Positions 28,621 to 37,321 of a stretch of 44,883 nt of DNA are shown piece by piece. The stretch comes from Actinomycetes bacterium (GTDB taxonomy: Bacteria > Actinomycetota > Acidimicrobiia > Acidimicrobiales > RAAP-2). Under the pieces are notes generated by a model. It was not told the origin of the DNA and made no database searches. It was given only the letters and a program-made list of their open reading frames with translations. Both the position numbers and the translations under genes were made by a program. Location: NCBI GenBank assembly GCA_021799615.1, contig JAJZAC010000010.1, positions 1-44,883 on the forward strand, read 5' to 3'. The number at the start of each line of letters is the position of its first letter. Position 1 is the first letter of the stretch.

Positions 28621-29349
28621 GTGAGCGCAACGGCGGCGCGGGCGGTCGACGCGGTCAAGGTGTACGGCGCTGGCGAGACCGAGGTGCGTGCCCTCGACCG
28701 CGTCACCGTCGAGTTCGAGGCTGGCCGGTTCACCGCCATCATGGGGCCGTCGGGCTCGGGGAAGTCGACTCTGCTGCACTGTCTGGCCGGGCTCGACCGC
28801 CTGACGTCGGGCGCCGTGTTCATCGGGGCAACCGAGCTCGGCACGCTGCGTGACGCCGAGCTCACCCGGGTCCGGCGCGACCGGATCGGGTTCGTCTTCC
28901 AGGCCTTCAACCTGGTGCCCACCCTGACGGCCGCCGAGAACATCACCCTGCCGGCCGACATCGCCGGCAGGCAGGTCGACGCCGCCTGGCGCGACGAGGT
29001 CGTCGGCGTGCTCGGCATCGGGGCCCGCCTCGGGCACCGGCCCGCCGAGCTGTCGGGCGGCGAGCAGCAGCGGGTGGCGGTGGCCAGGGCCCTGGTCGGC
29101 CGGCCCGAAGTCGTCTTCGCCGACGAGCCCACCGGCAACCTCGACTCGCGCGCCGGCGCCGAACTCCTGGGGTTCCTGGCCGAGGCCGTCACCCGGTACG
29201 GTCAGAGCGTGGTGATGGTCACCCACGACCCCGTGGCCGCCGGGTACGCCGACCGGGTCGTCTTCCTGGCCGACGGTGCCGTCGTCGACGAGCTGGCCGA
29301 TCCCACCCCGGCCACCGTGGGCGCCCGGATGCAGGCCATCCGGGGCTGA
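28621..29349 (+). CDS. ABC transporter ATP-binding protein, MacB/LolD type
   Basis: A 242-residue ATPase of the lipoprotein/macrolide exporter class. It has Walker A IMGPSGSGKSTLLHCLAGLD, IGFVFQAFNLVPTLTAAENI at the Q-loop, signature [15 protein letters not shown], and Walker [21 protein letters not shown] with the switch histidine in VTHDP. The start is uncertain between GTG 28603 and GTG 28621; the latter is used. It lies 34 bp after ftsX and is followed by its permease after 18 bp, in which GGACCC-gcc-GGGTCC (29350-29364) makes a small hairpin just before the permease GTG. Substrate not evident; these systems usually act mechanically on envelope components. Confidence 0.93.
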   Translation: MSATAARAVDAVKVYGAGETEVRALDRVTVEFEAGRFTAIMGPSGSGKSTLLHCLAGLDRLTSGAVFIGATELGTLRDAELTRVRRDRIGFVFQAFNLVPTLTAAENITLPADIAGRQVDAAWRDEVVGVLGIGARLGHRPAELSGGEQQRVAVARALVGRPEVVFADEPTGNLDSRAGAELLGFLAEAVTRYGQSVVMVTHDPVAAGYADRVVFLADGAVVDELADPTPATVGARMQAIRG

Positions 29350-29367
29350 GGACCCGCCGGGTCCCGG

Positions 29368-31938
29368 GTGTTCCGACTCGCCGTCTCCGGCCTCGTCCGC
29401 CACCGTGCCCGCATGGTGGCCACCGCCATCTCGGTGGTCCTCGGCATCGCCTTCGTGGCCGGAACCTACGTCCTGACCGACACCATCCACGCCGCCTTCG
29501 AGCGCCTGGTGACCCAGAGTGCCCCGGGGGTCTCGGTGGTGGTGCAGGGCCGTTCGGCGTTGTCGGGTGCGTCGGGCGGGGAGGCCACCGCGCCGCCCAT
29601 CCCCGACTCGGCGGTCGCCGAGATCCGGCGGGTGCCGGGGGTGGCCGCGGTCGACGGGCAGGTGTTCGGTTTCGCCCAGCTGGTGGGCAGCTCGGGCCGC
29701 CCGGTGGGGAACCCCTACGCACCGAGCTTCGCGTTGTCGGTCGGCACCGTCCCGTCGATGCGGGTCCTCGACGTGCGTGCCGGCAGGCTGCCCCGGTCCA
29801 GTGCCGAGGTCGTGGTGGACGAGGCCACCGCCTCTCTGGAGCACCTGCGCCTCGGGCAGCGGGTGGCGGTGGCGGGCTCCGTTCCCGAGCGGCGCTTCGT
29901 CGTCGTGGGCTTCGTCGACTACGGCTCGGCGACGAACCTGGGGGGCGCCACCATCCTGGGCTTCGACCTGCACACCGCCCAGGTGGAGACCGGGAACGTC
30001 GGCAAGCTCCAGTCGGTCTCGGTGGCCGCCGGCGGAGGCGTACCGCCGGGGGAGCTGGCCCGACGGGTGGCGGCCGCGCTGGGGCCGTCCTACCGGGTCC
30101 TGACGGCCACCCAGTCCCAGCAGGAGAGCTCGGCGCAGTTGGCGCACGGCCTGTCCTTCTTGTCGACGGCGTTGCTGGTGTTCGCCGGCGTCGCCCTGTT
30201 CGTGGCCACCTTCATCATCTTCAACACCTTCTCGATCGTGGTGGCCCAGCGCAGCCGGGAGCTGGCGATGCTGCGCTGCCTGGGTGCCCGGCGGGGCCAG
30301 CTCCTCCGGATGGTGCTGGCCGAGGCGGGTGCCGTCGGCCTGGCCTCGTCGGCGGTCGGGCTGGTGGCCGGCGTGGCCATCGCCGCCGGGCTCGAGTCGC
30401 TGCTGGGGCATCTGGGTGTGCAGCTCCCGTCGGCCCCCCTCCAGGTGGCGGGGCGGACGGTGGCCGTGTCGCTGGTCCTCGGCACGATCGTCACCCTGGT
30501 GGCGGCGGCCGTACCGGCCGTCCGTGCCGGCCGGTCGGCGCCGCTGACCGCCCTGCGCGACGACCACGGGACCGAGCCGGCCACGTCGGTGTCGCTGCGC
30601 TGGGCACTCGGCGGCATCCTCCTCGCCGGGGGGCTGGCGGCCACCGGTGCCGGCCTGGCCGGCGGCGGTGCCGGCCTCCAGCTGAGCGGGTTGGGGGTGG
30701 CGGTCACCTTCCTGGGGCTGGCCGCCCTGGGGCCGTTCGCCGTGCGGCCGCTGGCCGGGGCGCTGGGCCGCCCGCTCGTCACGGCCGGCGTGCCCGGGCG
30801 CCTGGCGCGCGGGAACGCCGTCCGCCAACCCCGGCGCACGGCCGCCACCTCGGCCGCGCTCATGGTCGGGGTGGCGCTCATCACGGTGGTGGCCGTGCTG
30901 TCCCAGACCATCAAGGCGTCGCTCACCACGGCCCTCGCCACCGGCCTGGCCGCCGACGTCGTCGTCACGCCCCGGTCGGTCGCCTCGTTCGGGTTCACCC
31001 CCACCGTGGCCACCGCGCTGGCCGCACGACCCGAACTGGCCGGGGTCACCGGATTGGCCACCGGTCAGGCCCAGCTGGCAGGCCCGCCGGCGGGCCCCGA
31101 CGTGCGGGTCACCGGCGTCGACATCGGTGCCTTCCGCACCGACGTGCGCCTGACCACGGTCGCCGGCTCACTCGGCGCCCTCGCCGGTCCACGGGGCCGG
31201 GGAGCGGTCGCCGTCTCGGACCAGTTCGCCTCCGCCCACCGCCTGACGGCGGGCACCACCCTCCGGCTGACGTTCCCGACCGCCGGCACCCGTGTGCTCG
31301 ACGTGGTGGCGGTCTTCCACGACCCGACCCTGGCGGCGGGGGACCTGCTCATGGACGACGCCGCCTTCGCCGCCGCCTACCCGGTCCGCCGGGTCGACCA
31401 GGCGGTGCTGGCCCGCTATGCCCCCGGGGTGACGGCGGCCCGGGGACTGGCGGCCGTGCGCCACGTGCTCACCGCCTACCCGCAGCTCCAGGCACAGACG
31501 GCCGCCCAGTACGTCGCCGAGCAACAGGCCAACGTCGACCAGCTCCTGGGCCTCGTCTCCGCCCTGCTCGGGCTGGCCGTCGTCATCGCGCTCTTCGGCA
31601 TCGTCAACACCCTGGCGCTGTCGGTGCTCGAGCGGACCCGGGAGATCGGCCTCCTCCGGATCCTCGGGATGAGCCGCCCGCAGGTCCGGGCCATGATCCG
31701 GTGGGAGTCGGTGATCATCACCGTCCTCGGAGCGCTGGCCGGCGTGGCCGTCGGCGTCGGCTACGGCTGGGTGCTGACCCGGGCCCTGCGCTCGCGCGGG
31801 CTGACCTCGTTCGCCGTGCCCGGCGTGCTGCTGGCCGTGGTGGTGGCGGCCGCCGCACTGGCCGGCGTGGTGGCTGCCATCGTGCCGGCCCGGCGGGCCG
31901 TGCGGGTCGACCTGCTGGCCGCGGTGGCGGCCGAGTGA
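29368..31938 (+). CDS. ABC transporter permease with two FtsX-like domains
   Basis: An 856-residue permease. TM1 (MVATAISVVLGIAFVAGTYVL) leads to a large extracytoplasmic MacB-like domain, then a first FtsX block (ALLVFAGVALFVATFIIFNTFSIVVAQRSRELAMLRCLGARRGQ). After a middle group of helices the pattern repeats: LARGNAVRQPRRTAATSAALMVGVALI, a second external domain, and a second FtsX block (IALFGIVNTLALSVLERTREIGLLRILGMSRPQVRAMIRWE). The duplicated layout is that of the large actinobacterial permeases paired with MacB-type ATPases. Start is GTG 29368. Converges on the lipase gene, 23 bp between stops. Confidence 0.93.
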   Translation: MFRLAVSGLVRHRARMVATAISVVLGIAFVAGTYVLTDTIHAAFERLVTQSAPGVSVVVQGRSALSGASGGEATAPPIPDSAVAEIRRVPGVAAVDGQVFGFAQLVGSSGRPVGNPYAPSFALSVGTVPSMRVLDVRAGRLPRSSAEVVVDEATASLEHLRLGQRVAVAGSVPERRFVVVGFVDYGSATNLGGATILGFDLHTAQVETGNVGKLQSVSVAAGGGVPPGELARRVAAALGPSYRVLTATQSQQESSAQLAHGLSFLSTALLVFAGVALFVATFIIFNTFSIVVAQRSRELAMLRCLGARRGQLLRMVLAEAGAVGLASSAVGLVAGVAIAAGLESLLGHLGVQLPSAPLQVAGRTVAVSLVLGTIVTLVAAAVPAVRAGRSAPLTALRDDHGTEPATSVSLRWALGGILLAGGLAATGAGLAGGGAGLQLSGLGVAVTFLGLAALGPFAVRPLAGALGRPLVTAGVPGRLARGNAVRQPRRTAATSAALMVGVALITVVAVLSQTIKASLTTALATGLAADVVVTPRSVASFGFTPTVATALAARPELAGVTGLATGQAQLAGPPAGPDVRVTGVDIGAFRTDVRLTTVAGSLGALAGPRGRGAVAVSDQFASAHRLTAGTTLRLTFPTAGTRVLDVVAVFHDPTLAAGDLLMDDAAFAAAYPVRRVDQAVLARYAPGVTAARGLAAVRHVLTAYPQLQAQTAAQYVAEQQANVDQLLGLVSALLGLAVVIALFGIVNTLALSVLERTREIGLLRILGMSRPQVRAMIRWESVIITVLGALAGVAVGVGYGWVLTRALRSRGLTSFAVPGVLLAVVVAAAALAGVVAAIVPARRAVRVDLLAAVAAE

Positions 31939-31961
31939 GCCCGGCGGCCACCCCGAGGGAA

Positions 31962-33299
31962 TCAGCTGAGCAGGTTGGGCGGCCCGCCGCAGGTGTCGAC
32001 CGGGTGGGCACCCGACAGCCGGGCGCCGATCCACCCGAGGACCGGGGCCTGCGCCGCGGCCAGCACCGAGGTGTGGCCACTGCCGGCGAACTCGTCGAAG
32101 TCGACGGTGTCGTTCTCGGTGCCGCACAGGCGGTCGGCCACCAGGCGCTCCGTACCGGAGGCCGGCACGAGGACGTCGGCCGTGCCCTGGGCGACCAGGA
32201 TGGGTGCGGCGGAGGGCGCGCCGCCCGGCTCGTTGGCCAGGATGGGCACGGCCATCGATCCGCTGGTGCTCCACCCGTTCACGAAGATGCGGTCGGCGGG
32301 AATGTTGACGAGCGCCGATCCCAGCCGGTCGGCGCAGGCGCCGTCGACCACCGGCTCGAAGCGGGCGCCGTAGGCGGTGAGTGCGGAGCGCAGGGGAACT
32401 CCCGGGTAGTACTGGGCCCAGGCCACCACCGCCATGAGGGCGAACGTCTGGGCCGCTACGGGGGTGTCCGGGGGGTTGGCGGGCACGAAGTCGGCCACGC
32501 TGCCCACCGGTGCGATGGCGACGATCCCGGCGACGAACAGGTCGGGCGCGTAGATGGGGGCGATCTCGCCGGCGAACAGCGCCGCCTGGCCCCCCTGGGA
32601 GTGCCCCATCACGACGACGGTGCCCGACGTGCGGGCTCCCACCAGGGCGCGTGCCGCCCGCGCCCCGTCGAGGACGCTCCTGGCTTCGCTGGTTCCCACC
32701 AGGTACGGGTGGATCCCGGCGGTCCCCAGCCCCTCGTAGTCGGTGGCCGCGATGACGAAGCCCCGGGCGAGGAGCTGCGCGGCGTAGGGGATGAACACCT
32801 GGTTGGACCGCGACGGGGCGCACTGGTCGGCGATGCCGGTGGTGCCGTGGGCCCAGGCCAGAATGGGGTAGCCGCCCCGGGGTGGCGCCGTGGCGGGGAC
32901 GATGACGAGGCCGGACACGGCGATGTCGGCGCCGGTCAGGGAGCGGGAGTGGTAGAGGACCCGGTAGGTGTGGGCGCCGGTGGGAATCCCGCCGGGGGAG
33001 CTGATCTGCTGGGTGCGGATGAGCGTGCCGGCGGGCGCGGCGGGCAGGGGGGACGGCACCCGGTAGAAGGCGGCCGGTGCCAGCGACGAGGGGACGGTCC
33101 CGTTGGGGAGGTCGCCGTTGAAGACCCCGGTGGGGGAGAGCGCCGGCCCGCTGCCGCCCCCGCCGGGCGCGGCGGGGGCCAGCGCGGGGAGCGAGCCGTC
33201 GGCGCTGCACCCGGCCAGGAGGCCCGCCAGCACCGCGAGGCCGGCGGTGAGGCGCACCACGCGGTGGACGGTGCGACCGCGTGGCGTTCCGGGCGACAT
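31962..33299 (-). CDS. Secreted LIP-family lipase/esterase, lipoprotein
   Basis: A 445-residue exported alpha/beta hydrolase. The N terminus has a basic start, the hydrophobic LTAGLAVLAGLLAGC lipobox ending in Cys, and a short linker, so it is probably tethered to the outer membrane face. The hydrolase has LAWAHGTTGIADQCAPS, the nucleophile elbow VVMGHSQGGQAAL (Ser near residue 234), APILVAQGTADVLVPA with the acidic residue, and a C-terminal GSGHTSVL histidine, together forming the triad of the secretory lipase family. ATG 33299 is chosen over GTG 33308 because TACTGT on the minus strand overlaps the earlier codon and lies 7 nt before the ATG. Confidence 0.9.
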   Translation of the reverse strand: MSPGTPRGRTVHRVVRLTAGLAVLAGLLAGCSADGSLPALAPAAPGGGGSGPALSPTGVFNGDLPNGTVPSSLAPAAFYRVPSPLPAAPAGTLIRTQQISSPGGIPTGAHTYRVLYHSRSLTGADIAVSGLVIVPATAPPRGGYPILAWAHGTTGIADQCAPSRSNQVFIPYAAQLLARGFVIAATDYEGLGTAGIHPYLVGTSEARSVLDGARAARALVGARTSGTVVVMGHSQGGQAALFAGEIAPIYAPDLFVAGIVAIAPVGSVADFVPANPPDTPVAAQTFALMAVVAWAQYYPGVPLRSALTAYGARFEPVVDGACADRLGSALVNIPADRIFVNGWSTSGSMAVPILANEPGGAPSAAPILVAQGTADVLVPASGTERLVADRLCGTENDTVDFDEFAGSGHTSVLAAAQAPVLGWIGARLSGAHPVDTCGGPPNLLS

Positions 33300-33306
33300 C
33301 AGGATC

Positions 33307-33312
33307 ACAGTA
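33307..33312 (-). promoter_or_regulatory. -10 box of the lipase gene
   Basis: TACTGT on the minus strand, 7 nt before ATG 33299; supports that start. Confidence 0.45.
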
Positions 33313-33369
33313 GCCAGCTCCCACCGGGCGGGGGAGCACCCCCGTTGGGACGGCCGGCGGGCTGACGGC

Positions 33370-33375
33370 TATCGT
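33370..33375 (+). promoter_or_regulatory. -10 box of the nucleotidyltransferase gene
   Basis: TATCGT, 7 nt before ATG 33383; divergent from the lipase promoter in an 83-bp intergenic region. Confidence 0.5.
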
Positions 33376-33382
33376 TCACCAG

Positions 33383-34126
33383 ATGAAGGGCGTGATCCTC
33401 GCCGGCGGCACCGGGTCCCGGCTCCACCCGCTGACCCGGATCACCAACAAGCACCTGCTTCCCATCTACGACCGGCCCATGGTCGCCTGGGCGGTGGAGG
33501 CCCTGGTCGGTGCGGGGATCACCGAGCAGATGGTGGTGACAGGCGGGACGCACGCCGGGGAGTTCCTGCGGCTGCTGGGCAACGGTCAGGAGCACGGCAT
33601 CGACCGCCTGAGCTACGGCTACCAGGAGCGGCCCGGCGGGATCGCCGAGGCCCTGGGCCTGGCCGAGCGGTTCGTGGGCGACGATCCCGTCTTGGTCATG
33701 CTGGCCGACAACATCGTCGAGCGGTCGATCCGGCCCGCGGTCGACGCCTTCCGGGCCGACCCCACCGGCGCCCGGATCCTCCTCACCCCGGTCGACGAGC
33801 CCGAGCACCTGCGCCACCTGGGCGTGCCCCGGTTCGACGCCGAGGACCGCATCATCGGTATCGTCGAGAAGCCCGATGACCCCCCGTCGAACTTCGGGGT
33901 GACCGGGATCTACTGCTACGGGGCGGACGTGTTCGAGGTCATCCGCACCCTGGAGCCGTCGGGGCGGGGCGAGCTCGAGATCACCGACGTGAACAACCAC
34001 TACGTGGCCCAGGGCGCCATGGCCTACGACGTCCTCGAGGGGTTCTGGGGCGACGCCGGCGAGTCGATCGATGCCTACTACGAGGTGAACGACTTCGTGC
34101 GGGCACACGGCGCCAACAAGGGCTGA
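33383..34126 (+). CDS. Sugar-1-phosphate nucleotidyltransferase, RmlA-like short form
   Basis: A 247-residue nucleotidyltransferase that would join a sugar-1-phosphate with dTTP or another NTP to give a nucleotide sugar. The N terminus is classic: MKGVILAGGTGSRLHPLTRI followed by NKHLLPIYDRPM. Later come VMLADNIVERSI for the metal site, IVEKPDDPPSNFGVTGIYCYG, and the family ending with RGELEITDVNNHY and GFWGDAGESIDAYY. It lacks the 40-50 extra C-terminal residues of full-length RmlA, like the shorter glucose-1-phosphate thymidylyltransferase group. No other rml gene is adjacent, so nucleotide and sugar remain open. Converges on the ABC1 kinase gene. Confidence 0.92.
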   Translation: MKGVILAGGTGSRLHPLTRITNKHLLPIYDRPMVAWAVEALVGAGITEQMVVTGGTHAGEFLRLLGNGQEHGIDRLSYGYQERPGGIAEALGLAERFVGDDPVLVMLADNIVERSIRPAVDAFRADPTGARILLTPVDEPEHLRHLGVPRFDAEDRIIGIVEKPDDPPSNFGVTGIYCYGADVFEVIRTLEPSGRGELEITDVNNHYVAQGAMAYDVLEGFWGDAGESIDAYYEVNDFVRAHGANKG

Positions 34127-34146
34127 CATCGGGGCGCCGCCGGCGC

Positions 34147-35601
34147 TCACCCCCGGTCGGCCAGCCGCCGCCGGGCCCACTCGGCCTCGAGCCGGCCCAG
34201 TGCGGTGGCGGGGGGGCCGTCGGTCATCGGCCACAACTCCTCGGCGATGCGGCGCCAGTCGGCGGTGGCCTCGAGGCGGGCGAGGAGCGCGTAGAGCCCG
34301 AGGTTGATCCGCTGGACGATGACGAACATGGGCGGCAGGTCGACGGCCGCCGCCACCGGGCTGGCCCGGTCGAAGATCCGACGCACCGTCTCCGACGCGT
34401 AGTCGCTGCCGACCGTGAACGGCCCCGGTTCCCGGACCAGGGCGTAGAAGTGGCCGAAGTACTCGACGACCTGGTCGGTGCTGAGCCCGGCTCCGCCGCG
34501 CAGCAGGCCGACGTCCTCCAGCACCCGCCGGTAGGCGTCGCCGTCGCCGTCGAGGACCAGGGTCTGGATCATCTGGTTGAAGACCCTCGTCTCCTCGGGT
34601 GCGAACGCCCGCACCAGCCCGAAGTCGAGGAAGGTGACCCGGCCGCCGGAGCGGAACAGGTAGTTGCCGGGATGGGGGTCGCCGTTGAAGATGCCCAACC
34701 GGTTGATGCCGCGGAAGACGAACCGGAACAGGGTCTCGCCGGCCAGGTCCCGCTCCTCGCGGGGCCAGGTCACCACCTCGTCGAACCGTGCGCCCTCGGC
34801 GAGCTCGGTGGTGAGCACCCTCGCCGTGGAGAGCTCGTCGACGACGTCGGGCACGTGGATGAACGGGTGGCCCCGGTAGGCGTCGGCGAACCGGCGCTGG
34901 TTGGCCGCCTCGCGGCGGTAGTCGAGCTCCTCGAGCAGGCGGTCCCGCAGCTCGGTGGCCAGGACCCGACCGTCGAGGGAGGGGAACAGTGCCGGCAGTA
35001 GGCGGGCCAGCACGGCGGTGTTGGACAGGTCGGCCCGGATGGCCTCGTCGACCCCGGGGTACTGGACCTTCACCGCCACCGCCCGCCCGTCGACGGTGGT
35101 GGCCCGGTGGACCTGCCCGATGGAGGCGGCGGCCAGCGGCACCGGGTCGAACTCGGCGAAGGCGTCCTCCGGCTGGCGTCCCAGCTCGGCCTCGACCACC
35201 TGGGCCGCCAGCTCTGCGGCCATGGGTGGCGCGTCCGCCTGGAGGGTGGCGAGGGCCTGCCGGTAGGGCTCGGGCAGGCCCTCGTCGATGAAGCTGGCCA
35301 GCTGGCCGAGCTTCATCAGGGCCCCCTTCATCTCGCCGAGGGTGCGTGCCACCTGTTCGGCCGTGCGCAGCTCGTGTGCCCTGGCCACCTCGGCCCGCCG
35401 CTCGGCCGGCGCCAGGCGCCGGGCCACCTCGCGCCGCAGCGTGCCGGCGCCGAGCGTGGTGCCCAACCGGGCGGTGGCGGCGGTGCGCCCCAGCCGACCC
35501 GACCGGCGCACGGCGGGCGGGGGTGGGCCCGTGGCGTCCGTGGGCGGCCCGGGAGCCGGCAGCTCGGCTGGCCGGTCGGCCGGTTGCCCGGCAGCGCTCA
35601 C
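34147..35601 (-). CDS. ABC1/UbiB/AarF family atypical kinase
   Basis: A 484-residue UbiB-type protein-kinase-like protein. After about 30 disordered residues and a basic region come the family KxGQ motif (ALMKLGQLASFIDEGLPEPY), the alanine-rich nucleotide loop PLAAASIGQVHRA, the lysine in VAVKVQYPGV, the catalytic FNGDPHPGNYLF and FLDFGLVRAF for the metal-binding Asp. The ending has helices but no clear transmembrane pair. UbiB proteins are ATPases linked to prenyl-lipid or quinone handling; the exact role here is unknown. Located 31 bp downstream of the acyl-CoA ligase on the same strand, so probably co-transcribed. The GTG start is less certain than the core. Confidence 0.92.
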   Translation of the reverse strand: MSAAGQPADRPAELPAPGPPTDATGPPPPAVRRSGRLGRTAATARLGTTLGAGTLRREVARRLAPAERRAEVARAHELRTAEQVARTLGEMKGALMKLGQLASFIDEGLPEPYRQALATLQADAPPMAAELAAQVVEAELGRQPEDAFAEFDPVPLAAASIGQVHRATTVDGRAVAVKVQYPGVDEAIRADLSNTAVLARLLPALFPSLDGRVLATELRDRLLEELDYRREAANQRRFADAYRGHPFIHVPDVVDELSTARVLTTELAEGARFDEVVTWPREERDLAGETLFRFVFRGINRLGIFNGDPHPGNYLFRSGGRVTFLDFGLVRAFAPEETRVFNQMIQTLVLDGDGDAYRRVLEDVGLLRGGAGLSTDQVVEYFGHFYALVREPGPFTVGSDYASETVRRIFDRASPVAAAVDLPPMFVIVQRINLGLYALLARLEATADWRRIAEELWPMTDGPPATALGRLEAEWARRRLADRG

Positions 35602-35632
35602 CAGGTGCCCGGACCGGACGGCGTGCCCCCGG

Positions 35633-37258
35633 TCACCCCCGGCCGGCGGCCCAGGCCGCCGTCTCGTCCCGGTGCCGGCCGTAGTCGACCTTGCCCGACG
35701 GCGACCTCCCGATGGTCTCGACGAAACGCACGCGGCGCGGGGCCTTGTACCCGGCGAGCTTGCCCTTCACGTGGGTGATGACCTCGTCTGCCGACACCTC
35801 GCCACCGGCGGTCCGCAGCTCGACCACGGCCACGATCTCCTCGCCGAAGCGTTCGTTCGGGATGCCGACGGCCACCGCGTCGCGGACCCCTTCCAGGGTC
35901 TTGATCGCTTCTTCCACCTCTTCGGGATAGACCTTCTCGCCGCCGGTGTTGATGCACACCGAGCCCCGCCCGAGCAGGTGGATGGTCCCGTCCGTCTCCA
36001 CCTGGGCGTAGTCGCCGGGGACGGAGTACCTCGTGCCGTCGATGACCCGGAACGTGGCGGCGGACTTCTTCTCGTCCTTGTAGTAGCCGAGGGGGAGCCT
36101 CCCGCCCAGCGCCAGCACGCCGGGCACGCCGGAGCCGGGGACGACGTCGTTGCCCTCGTCGTCGAGGACCCGCACCTCGGGTCCCAGCGTGAAGCGGGCG
36201 GTGGAGGCGGTGGTCCCCGCGCCCGAGACCGACGAACCCATCCCGAGGGCCTCGGACGAGGAGAAGGCGTCGACCAGGAGCATGGCGGGATGATGGCCGA
36301 GCAGGCCGGCCTTGGTCTCGGCGCTCCACATCACGCCCGAGGAGATCATCCCCACCAGGCTGGACAGGTCCCACCGGCCGGGCTGGGCGTCGAGGGCGGC
36401 GAGGATGGGCTTGGCGAAGGCGTCGCCCACGATCACGAGCCCGTTGACCTGTTCGCGTTCCACCGTCTCGAGGAGCTCGACGGGGTCGAAGCTCCGGGCG
36501 GTCAGGGTCACCACCCGTCCCCCCTCGGCGAGGCACTCCATCGCGGTGAAGGCGCCGGTGCCGTGCATGAGCGGGCAGGCGGGCATGACGGTCATGCCCG
36601 GTCCGTTGCGCTCGAGGTCCTCGCGCACCCCGGCGTATCCGGCCGCGTCGTCGTAGCGGCGGAAACCACTGGCGTTCATGCGGGCGAACAGGTCGTCCTG
36701 GCGCCACATGACCCCCTTCGGCATGCCCGTGGTCCCGCCCGTGTAGAGCATGTGCAGGTCGTCGGGCGACCGCGCCCACGGCGCGGTGGTCCGGCCCGCC
36801 CACGGCCCGCCGGCCACCGACTCGTAGTCGGTGGCCCACCCGGGGCACGTCCCGGTGCCGTCGTCGACCCACAGCCATCCCCACACCTCCGGCACCCGGT
36901 CGCGGATGCGCTCGACCATCGGCGTGAACGTGCCGTGGAAGACGACGACACCGGCATCGGCGTTGTCCCACAGGTAGGCGAGCTCGTCGTCCGCGTACCG
37001 GTAGTTGGTGTTGACCGGGATCAACGACACCTTGTAGGCGGCGAAGCTGGCTTCGAGGTACTCCGGGCAGTTCGTGAGGTACAGCGCCACCGAGCGTTGC
37101 CGGACCGCACCCCCGTCGAGGAGCCAGCGGGCCACGTTGTCCGCCCGGCGATCGAACTGCTGCCAGCTGATCGTCCGCTCCCCGTGCACCAGCGCCGGCG
37201 ACTCGGGCTGGGTGTCGGCGACCGTCTCCCACACGTCGGCGTAATTCCAATTGCTCAC
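35633..37258 (-). CDS. Fatty-acyl/steroid-type acyl-CoA synthetase (AMP-binding)
   Basis: A 541-residue ANL-superfamily ligase that adenylates a carboxylic acid and passes it to CoA. It shows the P-loop LYTGGTTGMPKGVMWRQDDL, ISSGVMWSAETKAGLL, the ATP-binding GPEVRVLDDEGNDVVPG, the hinge and DYAQVETDGTIHLLGRGSVC stretch, and the C-terminal catalytic lysine in GRSPSGKVDYGRHR. The wording MWRQDDLFARMN and VCINTGGEKVYPEEVEE fits actinobacterial FadD-like acyl-CoA synthetases, but the chain or ring substrate cannot be told. GTG 37258 is preceded by GAGGAGG about 9 nt upstream. Divergent from an acyl-CoA dehydrogenase, which suggests one degradation route. Confidence 0.93.
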   Translation of the reverse strand: MSNWNYADVWETVADTQPESPALVHGERTISWQQFDRRADNVARWLLDGGAVRQRSVALYLTNCPEYLEASFAAYKVSLIPVNTNYRYADDELAYLWDNADAGVVVFHGTFTPMVERIRDRVPEVWGWLWVDDGTGTCPGWATDYESVAGGPWAGRTTAPWARSPDDLHMLYTGGTTGMPKGVMWRQDDLFARMNASGFRRYDDAAGYAGVREDLERNGPGMTVMPACPLMHGTGAFTAMECLAEGGRVVTLTARSFDPVELLETVEREQVNGLVIVGDAFAKPILAALDAQPGRWDLSSLVGMISSGVMWSAETKAGLLGHHPAMLLVDAFSSSEALGMGSSVSGAGTTASTARFTLGPEVRVLDDEGNDVVPGSGVPGVLALGGRLPLGYYKDEKKSAATFRVIDGTRYSVPGDYAQVETDGTIHLLGRGSVCINTGGEKVYPEEVEEAIKTLEGVRDAVAVGIPNERFGEEIVAVVELRTAGGEVSADEVITHVKGKLAGYKAPRRVRFVETIGRSPSGKVDYGRHRDETAAWAAGRG

Positions 37259-37308
37259 TGGACGACCCCTCCTCGCCCGCCGGATTGTTGCCCGCGGGCA
37301 CCCGAGCC

Positions 37309-37314
37309 TACGCT
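37309..37314 (+). promoter_or_regulatory. -10 box of the acyl-CoA dehydrogenase gene
   Basis: TACGCT, 7 nt before GTG 37322; supports that start, which is inside a longer track ORF. Confidence 0.45.
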
Positions 37315-37321
37315 CAGCTCC

